From Phellopilus nigrolimitatus (taxonomy: Eukaryota > Basidiomycota > Agaricomycetes > Hymenochaetales > Hymenochaetaceae), in the NCBI GenBank assembly GCA_021029095.1, contig JAJOHG010000002.1:1612001-1676000 (forward strand): a DNA stretch of 64,000 bases, given 5' to 3'. A program made the translations under genes and the position numbers. The notes below the pieces were generated by a model that saw nothing but the letters and a program-made list of their open reading frames with translations, was not told the DNA's origin and searched no databases. The first letter of the stretch is position 1; each line of letters begins with the position of its first letter. Of this stretch, positions 21,262 to 30,102 are shown piece after piece.

Positions 21262-22168
21262 GTGTTTTCAGTATTGACAATGACGAGCCCTTCAATCCTA
21301 CCGAACTCATGGTCCATACAAGCAGGGGTGCTCTCTATCTGCAAGCCAGATTCTCGTGATGACTTTGACAAGCAGCTTGCCAAGATGCCAGATGTGGTGC
21401 AGCTTCCAGATGTGCACACTCTGTATATAGACACTCTGTTCCCTTTTGGCACTCTACCAAAAAATCGCTACAAGGTGGAGCTTCCTGCACTGCGGTGTAT
21501 TGTGCTCAACAGTGTATGTGATATTGAACGGATCCTTGATTGCTGTCTGGATAAATATGGGCCACAAGTGCGTGAGGTTCAGATTAGGAAGTGCTTGCGT
21601 TCCCATGTCGACCCGAACTTCTTTTTTCAACTTATGAAGACCTGTTCAAATGTCGAAACACTGCATTTCCCTATCCCCTGGGCTCAGGCCCACAAATGGT
21701 GCAATGAGCCAGTTGATAAAATAAACAAGAAGCAATTCCCCAAACTGAGGCTTGTTGGATTGCACCTATCCGGAGATGCAAATGAGAGGGATTGGTCTGG
21801 AGCTTCAAGCTGCTTGTCAGCCATATTAAAATGGAGACATCCAAAGCTCCAATTTGTCAAGAAGATCGAGCTGCATGGAGCTGCGTGGGCTTCGTTTGTG
21901 CCAGATCTGAAAACGGAAATGATTTACTTGGCAGATATGGAAGGCATTGAAATCTCCTGCAACGACCCAGCAGCTGCTTTGGCCCTAAAACAGGTGAGGT
22001 TTGCAAATTATCTTACCATCATTTCAATGACACTTATGATTGAATTCTGACTGACACAAAACCCTTTTTGTTGGTCCTGTATAGGCGAAAGAAGAGAAAC
22101 GGTCACACTATACAGATGATCAACTAAAGATGTACGTATTGAACGAGATTATAAGACTTCGTATCTAA
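21262..22168 (+). CDS. F-box/LRR-like hypothetical protein, copy B
   Basis: Two exons, 21262-21993 and 22085-22168 (stop TAA), joined by a GTGAGG...TATAG intron that is conserved in copy A. The product is about 271 residues. It has leucine-rich, beta/alpha-like segments (LPALRCIVL, VREVQIRKCL, LMKTCSNVETLHFPIPW, KKIELHGA, GIEISCNDPAAALALKQ) typical of the C-terminal half of the large agaricomycete F-box family, but no F-box itself is visible. Function unknown. It is the intact member of the pair; copy A has an extra base. It lies about 400 bp before the nested transposon block. Confidence 0.6.
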
Positions 22169-22583
22169 AGTTACACCAGTCACAATATATATATATATAT
22201 ATGTATTCTGAGACTGATAACTACCTTGAATGGTCAATGAGCCCCATGAGATTCCTCGAGACTCTTCTTTGGTCATTTAATTGTACTTTATTGCTTGAGG
22301 CTTTGAGAGAAGTCCGTTCTGGTCTAAATAACTGATTTCAAATCAAGAATATATGCATTCAGTATTTAGGTCGCAAGTCTTTGAGATTTCGTATGTAGTG
22401 CTCAAACAGGTCACAAGCTGAATCCAGAACCTAATCTTCCGTGCCAATACCGTATATCAGGAAACCTTGAAGCCGTTCTTGCCCAGCGGAACGAGAAGGT
22501 CGCCTCAGCGCAGATCAATGTCGATCATGGACCCACCTCGGCTAGCCTATGATGAAACCGTCGGGTTGGTACTATGATCAATC
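22169..22583. other. 3' flank of LRR-like gene B up to the TIR element
   Basis: Noncoding; includes a TATATATATATA run near 22187-22202 and matches unit A at 9345-9640 and 14759-14875. It ends in GTACTAT followed by GATCAATC before the left terminal inverted repeat. Confidence 0.55.
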
Positions 22584-22997
22584 CTAGGGCTCCGCAACGT
22601 ACCGTATACTGATACGTACGTATTTTCGAAACCGGTATACTGGTACGTTCAGTATTAATACGGTCCGTATTTTGAGTTTTCGTGGGCGCATACGGTACGG
22701 TACTGGTACGGTACTGACCGTATACGGTGATACGTCGTATACGGGTTATGTAAACATAGAAGAAGTTTTGTTTTAGAATTTTTACAAGAGTTTGCCGCAT
22801 TTTGCCTTTTCCCAGCATCAAAGTCATGCTTATTTGTTGAGAAATAGCAAACCGGAGGCAGTGACAAAAAAAAAGAGAGGGGGGGGGGGGATGGCTGCAC
22901 CAAAGCCCCACTTTTATTTTCCCAATTTCATTTGAATCTGCTCTATGACACACGTATAATGCAAAAAAAAAAGATTGGAAAAGGTAGAAAATTGAGG

Positions 22998-23042
22998 GAG
23001 ATAGTCGTGCTCGTTGTGTCGAACGACGAGCACGACTATCTC
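22998..23042. repeat. 17-bp perfect hairpin
   Basis: GAGATAGTCGTGCTCGT (22998-23014) and its exact reverse complement (23026-23042) are separated by an 11-nt loop. It lies inside the hAT-like element, just before a short GC-rich stretch (23045-23155). Confidence 0.85.
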
Positions 23043-23204
23043 GGTGTCGCGCGCCTCGCGGGAAGCCGGCGGCATGCGTTGATGGCGACGAAAAGTCACG
23101 TGAATTACCAATTACCAGCACGGGGCAGTGCCGACGATCCGCGGGCACGTCAATAGTAAGTCCAAGCATTTATTTGAAATATTATTTGGAATAGGGAGAC
23201 TATA

Positions 23205-23991
23205 CAGTCATTCACCGGTCAATGGGACACCAAATCGCCATCGCGAACTCAACCACATGTTTCCCCTTTTTCACGAAACAAAAAATACTGGAAGGTAAAC
23301 AAACTACTTTAGAATGTCCTTAAAGAATTTTGTGTAAAAATAAGGAGATATGAAAGAGATATAGTGAAAACAAAAAGTTGTGACGTTTTTGCTCCTCACC
23401 GCTCAATGGGACAGTAGCTTTCCCACGACCCTTACCACAATAGTAGAGTAACTACGGGTGGTACTGGCCACCAAATAATATGGTAAGTGCATGTACTGGT
23501 AGCTACAGATGTCCTCTTCGTGAATATGCCTCTAACCATGGATTTATATAATGTTGAGTAATTAAATTGTCTTCGGAGCCATCTAGGACACATATGGGAC
23601 TTCTGTAACACCTGTGACCTCTTGATAGGATAGAGCATATATACTGTCATTCTCAAGATCTGTTCAGATTCTCCTTCATAAATTATGTTACAGACATATT
23701 CTCCTCTCATTATATGAAAAATCAGTGTAGATCCAAAGGGAGAAAATTTGTGCAGAAGGCAGAATGTATTGTGTCACACCAAGTTGCAGTTACCATTTTA
23801 GTACGATTTGACTGTATTTTGAGCATTTCTCAAGCAATACTGAGCCTGGCTGGCTCACACTTGGTATACAGTACTTTGACATGCATTCAAGCTCGAAATC
23901 GCAAAATTAATTGGAAAAAACGGTTGAGAAATGGGTGTTTTAGGCGGGTGTCCCATTGAGTGGTGGTGTCCCATTGACCGGTGAATGACTG
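23205..23991. mobile_element. pogo/Fot1-like MITE with 27-bp TIRs
   Basis: A perfect 27-bp terminal inverted repeat (23205-23231 and 23965-23991) starts CAGTCATTCACCGG and is flanked by the dinucleotide TA on each side (23203-23204 and 23992-23993). This is the Tc1/mariner-pogo arrangement. Related boxes with CAATGGGAC occur internally at about 23400-23417, and the right TIR is partly duplicated just inside the element at 23946-23963. The 787-bp body has no transposase ORF, so it would depend on a transposase made elsewhere. Confidence 0.85.
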
Positions 23992-24076
23992 TAATACCTA
24001 ATTAGAGGTATGCACTGCATGGTCCTACGCTTCTAGTTAGATAGTATAGGTGTAGTGTCACGTATCACGTATTACG

Positions 24077-24643
24077 TGTTGGAATCCAAGTCGGCGGAGC
24101 CGCGAGGCCGAGAGCGAGTGCGCACTGGTTGCGTGCTCGGGCGGCGAGGTCACGAGCGCATCGTCTCGGCTCAGCGAGCCCGAGGCTCACTGGACCGCGA
24201 TTGGCTGGCCCGCGATCTCGGTTCACCCGTGCGCCACTCGCACACCACCCCCGCTCGCTGTCCGAGCCCCCTCGTTTTACAGTGCCGAGATAGATAGTTA
24301 TTTACTCATCATTTATGTGTCTTTATCTCCCTTTATCGTCCCCCCTTTCTTTCGTAGCGTAAAACCGGCTTTCCGCAGCCCGAAAACCAGTAGTATAAAA
24401 ACCCCCTTTTATTCTTCTGGCCACCTCAGACGTTCGCATCACCGCGCAAACGACTGAGGTGAGCCTTCTAACATTATAACGAACTATTCTACTTTTACTT
24501 ATTACTTCATTAAACTAGCTTACCGTGTACTAGGTTAGTTTCCGATATATAGACGTTCGCATCACCGCGCAAACGACTGAGCTTTCCGTGTACTAGGTGT
24601 ACTGTTGTAGAGCCGTTGCGCGGACTTGTCTCACCAAGCTACA
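24077..24643 (+). repeat. Copia-2 5' LTR
   Basis: 567 bp, TGTTGG...GCTACA. A TATA box (GTATAAAAA) lies near 24393-24401. A 30-nt segment starting GACGTTCGCATCACC occurs twice inside the LTR (24429-24458 and 24552-24581). Confidence 0.95.
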
Positions 24644-24658
24644 GGTTATGAGCCTTGC
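24644..24658 (+). promoter_or_regulatory. Copia-2 primer-binding site (initiator tRNA-Met half-molecule type)
   Basis: GGTTATGAGCCTTGC directly follows the 5' LTR and is complementary, with about one mismatch, to the anticodon arm of initiator tRNA-Met. Copia-1 has the same site. Confidence 0.7.
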
Positions 24659-24716
24659 TAGCCACTGAGCGAAGCCGAATTTTTATTTTGTACAACATAC
24701 ACAAATTTCGCCACTC

Positions 24717-25964
24717 ATGTTTAGCTCGCACGACACCCTCCCTACTTCAGTTCCGAAGCTCGCGACGAGCGGCGCGAACTGGGTGATATACCGGATGCGT
24801 TTCCAGGCCGCCGTGAAGGCAAAAGGAAAGTGGGGGCATTTTGACGGATCGTCGATTCGCCCCGAGCCGGTTGCTGCTGCTGTCGCTACTGCTGCGGTAG
24901 CGAATGGTCAAGCCGATCCAAACGACGACATTGACGCACGCCAAGAGGCCTGGGATAAGGACGAGGATATCGCGATGTATCTGTTGTCCCAGCGCCTGGC
25001 CGATTCGACCCTCATCCAGGTCGGAAACCTGGCGGATTGTACCGCGCGCTGGAGCGCAGTGGTACGTGAGTTTACGTCGAAGTCAGCTTTCGCGCAGACT
25101 TCGCTACGTACTGAGTTCCTCGAGGCACGATGCCCCGGTGACGCTGACATCCGCGAGTTCCTGAGTGACTTGCGCATGCGCCGCGAGACACTGGCGCAGT
25201 TGGGTGTTGATATATCCGACAAGGATTTTCGTTCGACGATTATTACCGCCATCCCGAACCGACTGGCGACATTCGCGTCCGCGCAGCTGACCTCGGCGGA
25301 GATCGCGGCGCGAAACATCGCATCAATCACAGCGCAGCCGCTCACCGAAGCACAGGTCGCCTCGCTCCGCGAAGTTGATCCTGAGGTCTTGATACATATT
25401 ATATCGGACGAAGCCGACCGCCAGAAGCGCGAGCGACTCGCGAAGCGGAAGGAACCCGCGCGTGGACCTAAAGAGAAGGACGAAGCGCTATATGTCAGTA
25501 CTGCGCCGAAAGGCAAGCCGAGAAACGACGCGAAACCGCGTGGAGCTTGCTGGAACTGTGGCGAGACCGGGCATCTTCGCGCGAAGTGCCCGAAGCCGAG
25601 GAAACCGTCGGGCAAGGAGAAGCCGAAGGACAGCGCAAACGCGGCTGTCGACTCGGGCTCGGACTCGGATGGTGTTTGGGACTGCTGTAACGCAGCCTGG
25701 GACTCGTCGGATGACGAGAATGACGAAGACGATGAGACGGGCTCGATGCCCGACCTCATTGACATGTCCGATAGCGAAGCCAGCGAGCCGGCTGATTTTT
25801 GGTCTGACGACGAGGACAGCGAGGATGACGAGCTTTCGAGCTCGTACCCCGAAAGCGACGTGAGCGAGGAGGATAGCGATGAAGAGGAGATCGCGCAGGT
25901 TATTCACCTTCGCGAAAGCGACGATGCGCATCGCGCGATCCTCGATTCGGGCTCTACGCGCCAT
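24717..25964 (+). CDS. Copia-2 Gag and start of protease (interrupted polyprotein, part 1)
   Basis: 416 codons from the ATG at 24717. The N-terminal gag region (WVIYRMRFQAAVKAKGKW) is followed by a CX2CX4HX4C zinc knuckle (CWNCGETGHLRAKC, about 25549-25590), a long acidic Asp/Glu/Ser stretch and the protease active site AILDSGSTRH. The solo LTR inserted directly after the His codon. As it stands the frame runs only two codons further before a stop, so only Gag could be made. Confidence 0.92.
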
Positions 25965-26094
25965 TGTTAGAACTTACCTTGCTTACCTCACGACGATCCC
26001 CCTTACATCATTCCCTCCTTGCTTAGTCAGGCCCTTCACCTTTCCATTACCTTTCCCTTAGTTCATGGCCTGACCCCTTCCTCATTGTACGCGC

Positions 26095-26756
26095 TTAACG
26101 AGACCCTTTCGGGCAAGTAGCGCAGACGGTCGAAGACAGCCCACAGGGTTCGGGGAATCTACGGTGCCTTGATCAAGAAGAGAGAAAAGCCGACAGGGGG
26201 ACTCAACACTGGGACGACGCGACGCTGACTCGCTCCCTCTCTATCGATGCTGTCGAGACGGCGACCCAGTGGTGTCGTGGTCGCGGACCGTTCGGGATGG
26301 ACGACGGTGTCGAGTAAGGTTCAGAACTGAAGACGGTGTCGAGAAACGGATCAAGTGTCGATCGCGAAGTCAAGAAGAGCGAACGGGAGGTCGAGAAGAG
26401 AGAAGATGAGAAGTGTGTGTCAATCCTATTCAGTGTCGTGATCGCGAAGGGGAAGACCCCTCTACAAAGATGCCTCTATCTCGACTAAATACCGAATCCC
26501 GTTTTTGTCTACGGTCCGTGCGCGATCCCAGTAAGGTAACTGAACAAAGAGTGCCCCGCGATGTCTCCGCGACTCGACTCATCATCCCTGTGTCATACGC
26601 GTCGATCCTCGGTCCTTCGTCCGCGTCCGCGATCGCGCTCGATCCTCTATCCGCGTCCGTACTCGTCCTCAATCCTCAATCCGTCTCTATGCTCAACCGC
26701 GGTCCTGTACCCGTTCCGCGACGATATCGGAAGGTAGCCAGTGGTACACTGGTACA
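26095..26756 (-). repeat. Gypsy-1 3' LTR
   Basis: 662 bp; in sense orientation it begins TGTACCAGTG and ends CTCGTTAA, so the right terminus is not the usual CA. The first bases form a small inverted repeat (CCAGTGTACCACTGG). Confidence 0.9.
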
Positions 26757-26765
26757 CCTCCCCCT
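26757..26765 (-). promoter_or_regulatory. Gypsy-1 polypurine tract
   Basis: AGGGGGAGG on the sense (minus) strand abuts the 3' LTR, the expected plus-strand primer position. Confidence 0.75.
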
Positions 26766-26825
26766 GACTTTGAAATAGTGACCATCCTTGGTCACTGCCG
26801 TGCGGGCGAGACGAGGGTGCGTGAT

Positions 26826-27533
26826 TTACTCGAGGTCGATGGTAATGTGGTCGCTGTTGGCAGGCGCGGGGTCGCGGGGAGGGGTAGGAGCGGGTGTGGC
26901 TTCCACGTCGGTGTCATCCTCGTCGTGGGGGTCGTCGTAATCGTCCTCGTCGTGATTGTCGTCGAGTATGGAGACCCCGAGGATAGAGGGACCCGGGATG
27001 CGAAGGCCGGCATATTCCTCGAGCACGCGGAGGCGGCGGAAAATTTCTGAGGTCGCGACGTTGGTAAACTCGGCGTCGAGAACGGCGCGTGGGTTATCTT
27101 CGATTCCGAGACGACGGTAAAGGGCTTCGACAACGTCGTCAACGCGGTCGAAACCGATTGCGGCGAGAGCGCAGTTGTGGCCGACCTCTTCGAGGAAGAG
27201 GCGACGGAGCTCGTTCTGAGTATGGCGGAGGCGGTGGGGACTGACGCGGGGTATAATCTGTGGATAGCGGTGGAAGAGCGCGCTAATAAAGCTCCTCCAT
27301 GGGTCACGGGGGTCGACGGCGATCGAGAGCCAGGTTGCGGAGAACGGGGGTCCTGCATAGTCGATCGCGAGCTGGATCATAGTGGTGTCGTCGACGCGGC
27401 TGAGGGTCGCGAACCATGCAGTCGAGATGAGAAACTCCGGAAGCGTAAGAGGCAAACCGAGTGGGGAAGGAGCGTCGATCGCGCCGAAGAGAGGAAGGCT
27501 GGGGGTGGGAATGGGGATGGGCTGAGGAAGCAT
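26826..27533 (-). CDS. Gypsy-1 third sense ORF, possible Gag-related protein
   Basis: 235 residues from the ATG at 27533 (ACCATCATGC context). The frame is open further, to an ATG at 28100, but that extension overlaps the divergent antisense gene and is low in secondary-structure-like content, so the shorter start is preferred. The central part (LAIDYAG, then W, then DPWRSFISALFHRYPQ) has the spacing of the capsid region of this element's own Gag (CLYAG, then W, then LWTPFREAVLTLYPG). The C-terminus is a run of Asp/Glu ending in PAPTPPRDPAP. It sits where retroviruses have env, but no signal peptide or membrane segment is visible. Function unknown. Confidence 0.6.
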   Translation of the reverse strand: MLPQPIPIPTPSLPLFGAIDAPSPLGLPLTLPEFLISTAWFATLSRVDDTTMIQLAIDYAGPPFSATWLSIAVDPRDPWRSFISALFHRYPQIIPRVSPHRLRHTQNELRRLFLEEVGHNCALAAIGFDRVDDVVEALYRRLGIEDNPRAVLDAEFTNVATSEIFRRLRVLEEYAGLRIPGPSILGVSILDDNHDEDDYDDPHDEDDTDVEATPAPTPPRDPAPANSDHITIDLE

Positions 27534-27998
27534 GATGGTCGCGGAGATGTCGAGAAGGTTGAGTGCCGTAAGGGAGGGCGAAGGGTTGGTTGCGGAGGGG
27601 ATCGCGGGGTGTGCCGGGTCGCGTAGAGGTGCTATATAGTTGCTTGTGGAAGTCTCCGAGGTAGGATGATTGGCGAGGATCGGCAGGGATCGGCGTGATG
27701 AGCCAGTGATGGGTCCCGGGGATTGCCGCGAGTTTAGCACGCACGTGGAGCGAGTGTAGACAATGCGGCGGGGACTTAGAGATTGGCGGAGTGGATGATG
27801 TAAGCGTGGCTTAGTCAGTTGATGGACCGGTGGGCCGGGGCCTGGAGTGTGCCGGACGGGATCAAATGAGTGGAGTCGAAATGGAAAAGGTTCCGTCGGA
27901 TAGGGTCGAGTTATGTAATAGAAGCGTCGCGTGTGGCGGCTTAAATTGCGCCCTTGGCGTTTGACGGCGACCAAGTTTTTCTTTCCTTGACCACCACC
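27534..27998. promoter_or_regulatory. Presumed divergent promoter region inside Gypsy-1
   Basis: 465 bp between the ATG of the sense third ORF (27533, leftward) and the ATG of the antisense gene (27999, rightward). If the two are transcribed separately from the genomic RNA, both promoters must be here. No clear TATA box was found. Confidence 0.35.
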
Positions 27999-29746
27999 AT
28001 GGCGAACACACCCCCCGCAACACAGCCAGAAGCGAGCCGGGCGGCGCGGGACCTTCGCGCCCACCTTCGGCGTGCGAGCGCGCGACTTAAGGAGTCGCAC
28101 GAAGCTCTCGACCCCAAGGAGGTGGAGGCGGGCGTTCGCGGCGCGCGCGAGGCGATGGTGAGTGTCGTGACGACTGTAGTGTTAGTGGTTTGCTAACCGT
28201 GTCTGTTTAAACTTTGTAGGAGCATGTTTTTACCGCGTTCGTGCGCGACAGGAACGGTGAGGCGCCGTTCGCGCACGGTGAGCTCACCGACTTGGCCGCG
28301 GAGGCGAAGCCCATCCGCGACGCGCTGCGACTGGCGGAGGCGGCCTTTGACCGGGTGCCCGCGGAGTCCGTCGAGCCTGAGGTGCGCGTGAAGGAGGAGC
28401 CGAAGACGGCGGAGGAGGTAAGTGCGCGGCTGGCTGGGGTTGACGCGGCTAACGTGGGTTTTTAGATAATGTCGAAGGCTCGCTCGACAGCAAGGTCGAG
28501 CGCGACACCAGGTCCGGGGTCGGCGGCGGGGTCTGGACGCAAGCGTGGCGCGTCGTCGTCGCCAGACCGTGACGCGCGAGGGGTCAAGCGCGTGGCGACC
28601 GACCGGGCGGACGGCGGCCGCGACGCAGGTGCCTCCGCGACGGGCGAGGGGGAGAAGACGGCGCCCCCCGCTACGGGCGGAGAGGAGAAGACGGCGGCCC
28701 CGGCGACGGGCGAGAACGTGAAGACGGCGGCCCCCGCGACGGGCGGGGACAAGAAGACGGCGGCCCCCGCGACGGGCGGGGTGTTGCCAGGGAAGGGCCT
28801 TCGACCGCGTCCGCGCCCGCGGGTCGAGGTCGTCGTTCCACCAGTAAGTCGTGATGTTTTTCTATATATTCTTGCTGAATGTCTGAAGCTGGCGCAGGCT
28901 GAGGCCGAGAAGGCCCGTCGCGCGGGACGGAGCGAGGCCGAGGTAGCGAGGGCGCGGGAGGCGGCCGAGGCGGACCTGGCGTCCCTCGCCGTTAAGGACG
29001 CCGTTGTTGCGCCCGAGGTCGACTATGTGCCGAGCGACGGGGACGGTTCCGGAGAGGAGGAGGACGACGCGACCCTCGACGCCCGTCTGCGCGCACTGGA
29101 CACGCGCGTTCCGTGCGACCGGTGCGTCGCGCTCAAGGTCGCGTGCGTGCGCGTCTTCGGCGCGGTCTGTGCGGTGTGCAAGCACAAGGGCACCGGCTGC
29201 ACCGTCGGGAACTACCGGACGTCGCCGCTGTCGGCGAAGCGGCTGGGACCGGATGTCGCGGCACCGAAACCGAAGGCGAAGGCGGCGTCAACCCGGCGCG
29301 GTACGGGGGTAAAGGACGAGGAATGGGACGGGGCGGAGGGGCCGGCTGCGACGGGCAAAGGGAAGGGCCGCGTGACGCTGAAGGTGAAGGACGAGCCGGT
29401 GGGGAAGGGGGAGAAGCGCCAGCCGCGTCCGCGCGCAGCGTATGGGATGGCGTCGGAGCCGCGAGAGCTCCCGCCGTCGATGAACGTGGGATCGCCGGTC
29501 GCGGGCCCTTCGCGGGTGACGCGTGCGAGCGCTGCGACGGAGCGCGCGGGGCCGGGCGAGCGCCACGTCCGCGATGCCATCCTCATCCCCGAGGAGGACA
29601 TCGTGGGCGCGCTCTCGTCGCTGACACGGCTGTCGTCAGCCGCGCGGGTCGCACAGTTGGGCCTGGCCGAGTTCGCGCAGGCGGCGGCGGACGCGAAGGT
29701 GGGGCTCGGGAGGATCATGAAGCCCGGACCGCCGGATGGTCTGTAG
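27999..29746 (+). CDS. Antisense Gypsy-1 gene: Zn2Cys6-type cluster protein
   Basis: Exons 27999-28157, 28220-28417, 28466-28843 and 28898-29746, giving about 527 residues. The start has a strong context (CCACCATGG). Introns of 62, 48 and 54 nt are GT-AG; the third keeps the frame even if retained. Exon 3 has a basic, nuclear-localisation-like stretch (GRKRGASS...GVKRVA) and four tandem copies of a KTAAPATGG block. Exon 4 starts with an alanine/glutamate-rich, probably helical stretch, followed by an acidic patch and C-x2-C-x6-C-x7-C-x2-C-x6-C (29114-29200), which fits the fungal Zn2Cys6 binuclear cluster spacing. Three VKEE/VKDE sites resemble sumoylation motifs. The gene lies on the strand opposite gag-pol. 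DNA or RNA binding is plausible but unproven. Confidence 0.7.
28653..28785 (+). repeat. In-frame tandem repeat encoding KTAAPATGG blocks
   Basis: Four consecutive GC-rich units of about 33-36 bp in exon 3 of the antisense gene, each encoding a lysine-threonine-alanine-proline block followed by ATG(G/E). Confidence 0.85.
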
Positions 29747-30102
29747 AGCGTGGTCGGGGCGGGAAAAAAAAACTTTTTGGGTCACGGTTTTTGTTTCTTT
29801 GGTTTTCTTGGTAGAGCGTCTTGTATTAGATTTATAATACGCTTGCGTAATGTAGAATAATACGCTCTTTCTTGTCTTTGGTGAGCGGTGCGTATCGCGA
29901 TGGGAGTGTGAGTGTCGAGGCTTTGATCGCGATGTGTGCGTGTGAGGGTCGTGTCGATCTGCGACCCGGAAAACGTCTTCTCGGGCTGTGAGGAATATGC
30001 TAAGTCGGACTTGTTATGTGTCGATCGAGTAGCAGCATAAGCGACGTGTATTGCATGAGTTTTATGGATGGAGACAGTGGGACTACAGGGTTTGTTTTCT
30101 GT
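29747..30102. other. Convergent 3' region of antisense gene and pol
   Basis: 356 bp between the stop of the antisense gene (29746) and the stop of pol (30103). An A-run (29762-29771) and T/A-rich stretches near 29820-29870 could hold polyadenylation signals for the antisense transcript. No ORF. Confidence 0.45.

Noticed and set aside
22525..23169. Minus-strand ORF of 214 codons in the hAT-like element, considered as transposase remnant
   Set aside because: It mixes repeat ends, homopolymers and unrelated sequence, and no transposase motif is visible.
26413..26778. About 120-codon ORF present twice (also 37122-37478)
   Set aside because: It lies in the Gypsy-1 LTRs and is low-complexity.
27534..28100. 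N-terminal extension of the Gypsy-1 third ORF
   Set aside because: It overlaps the promoter and first exon of the divergent antisense gene and looks like translated noncoding sequence.
28844..28897. Treating the third intron of the antisense gene as coding
   Set aside because: It is in frame and open, but GTAAGT, a CTGAA branch-like site and GCGCAG at 54 nt fit an intron better. Not certain.
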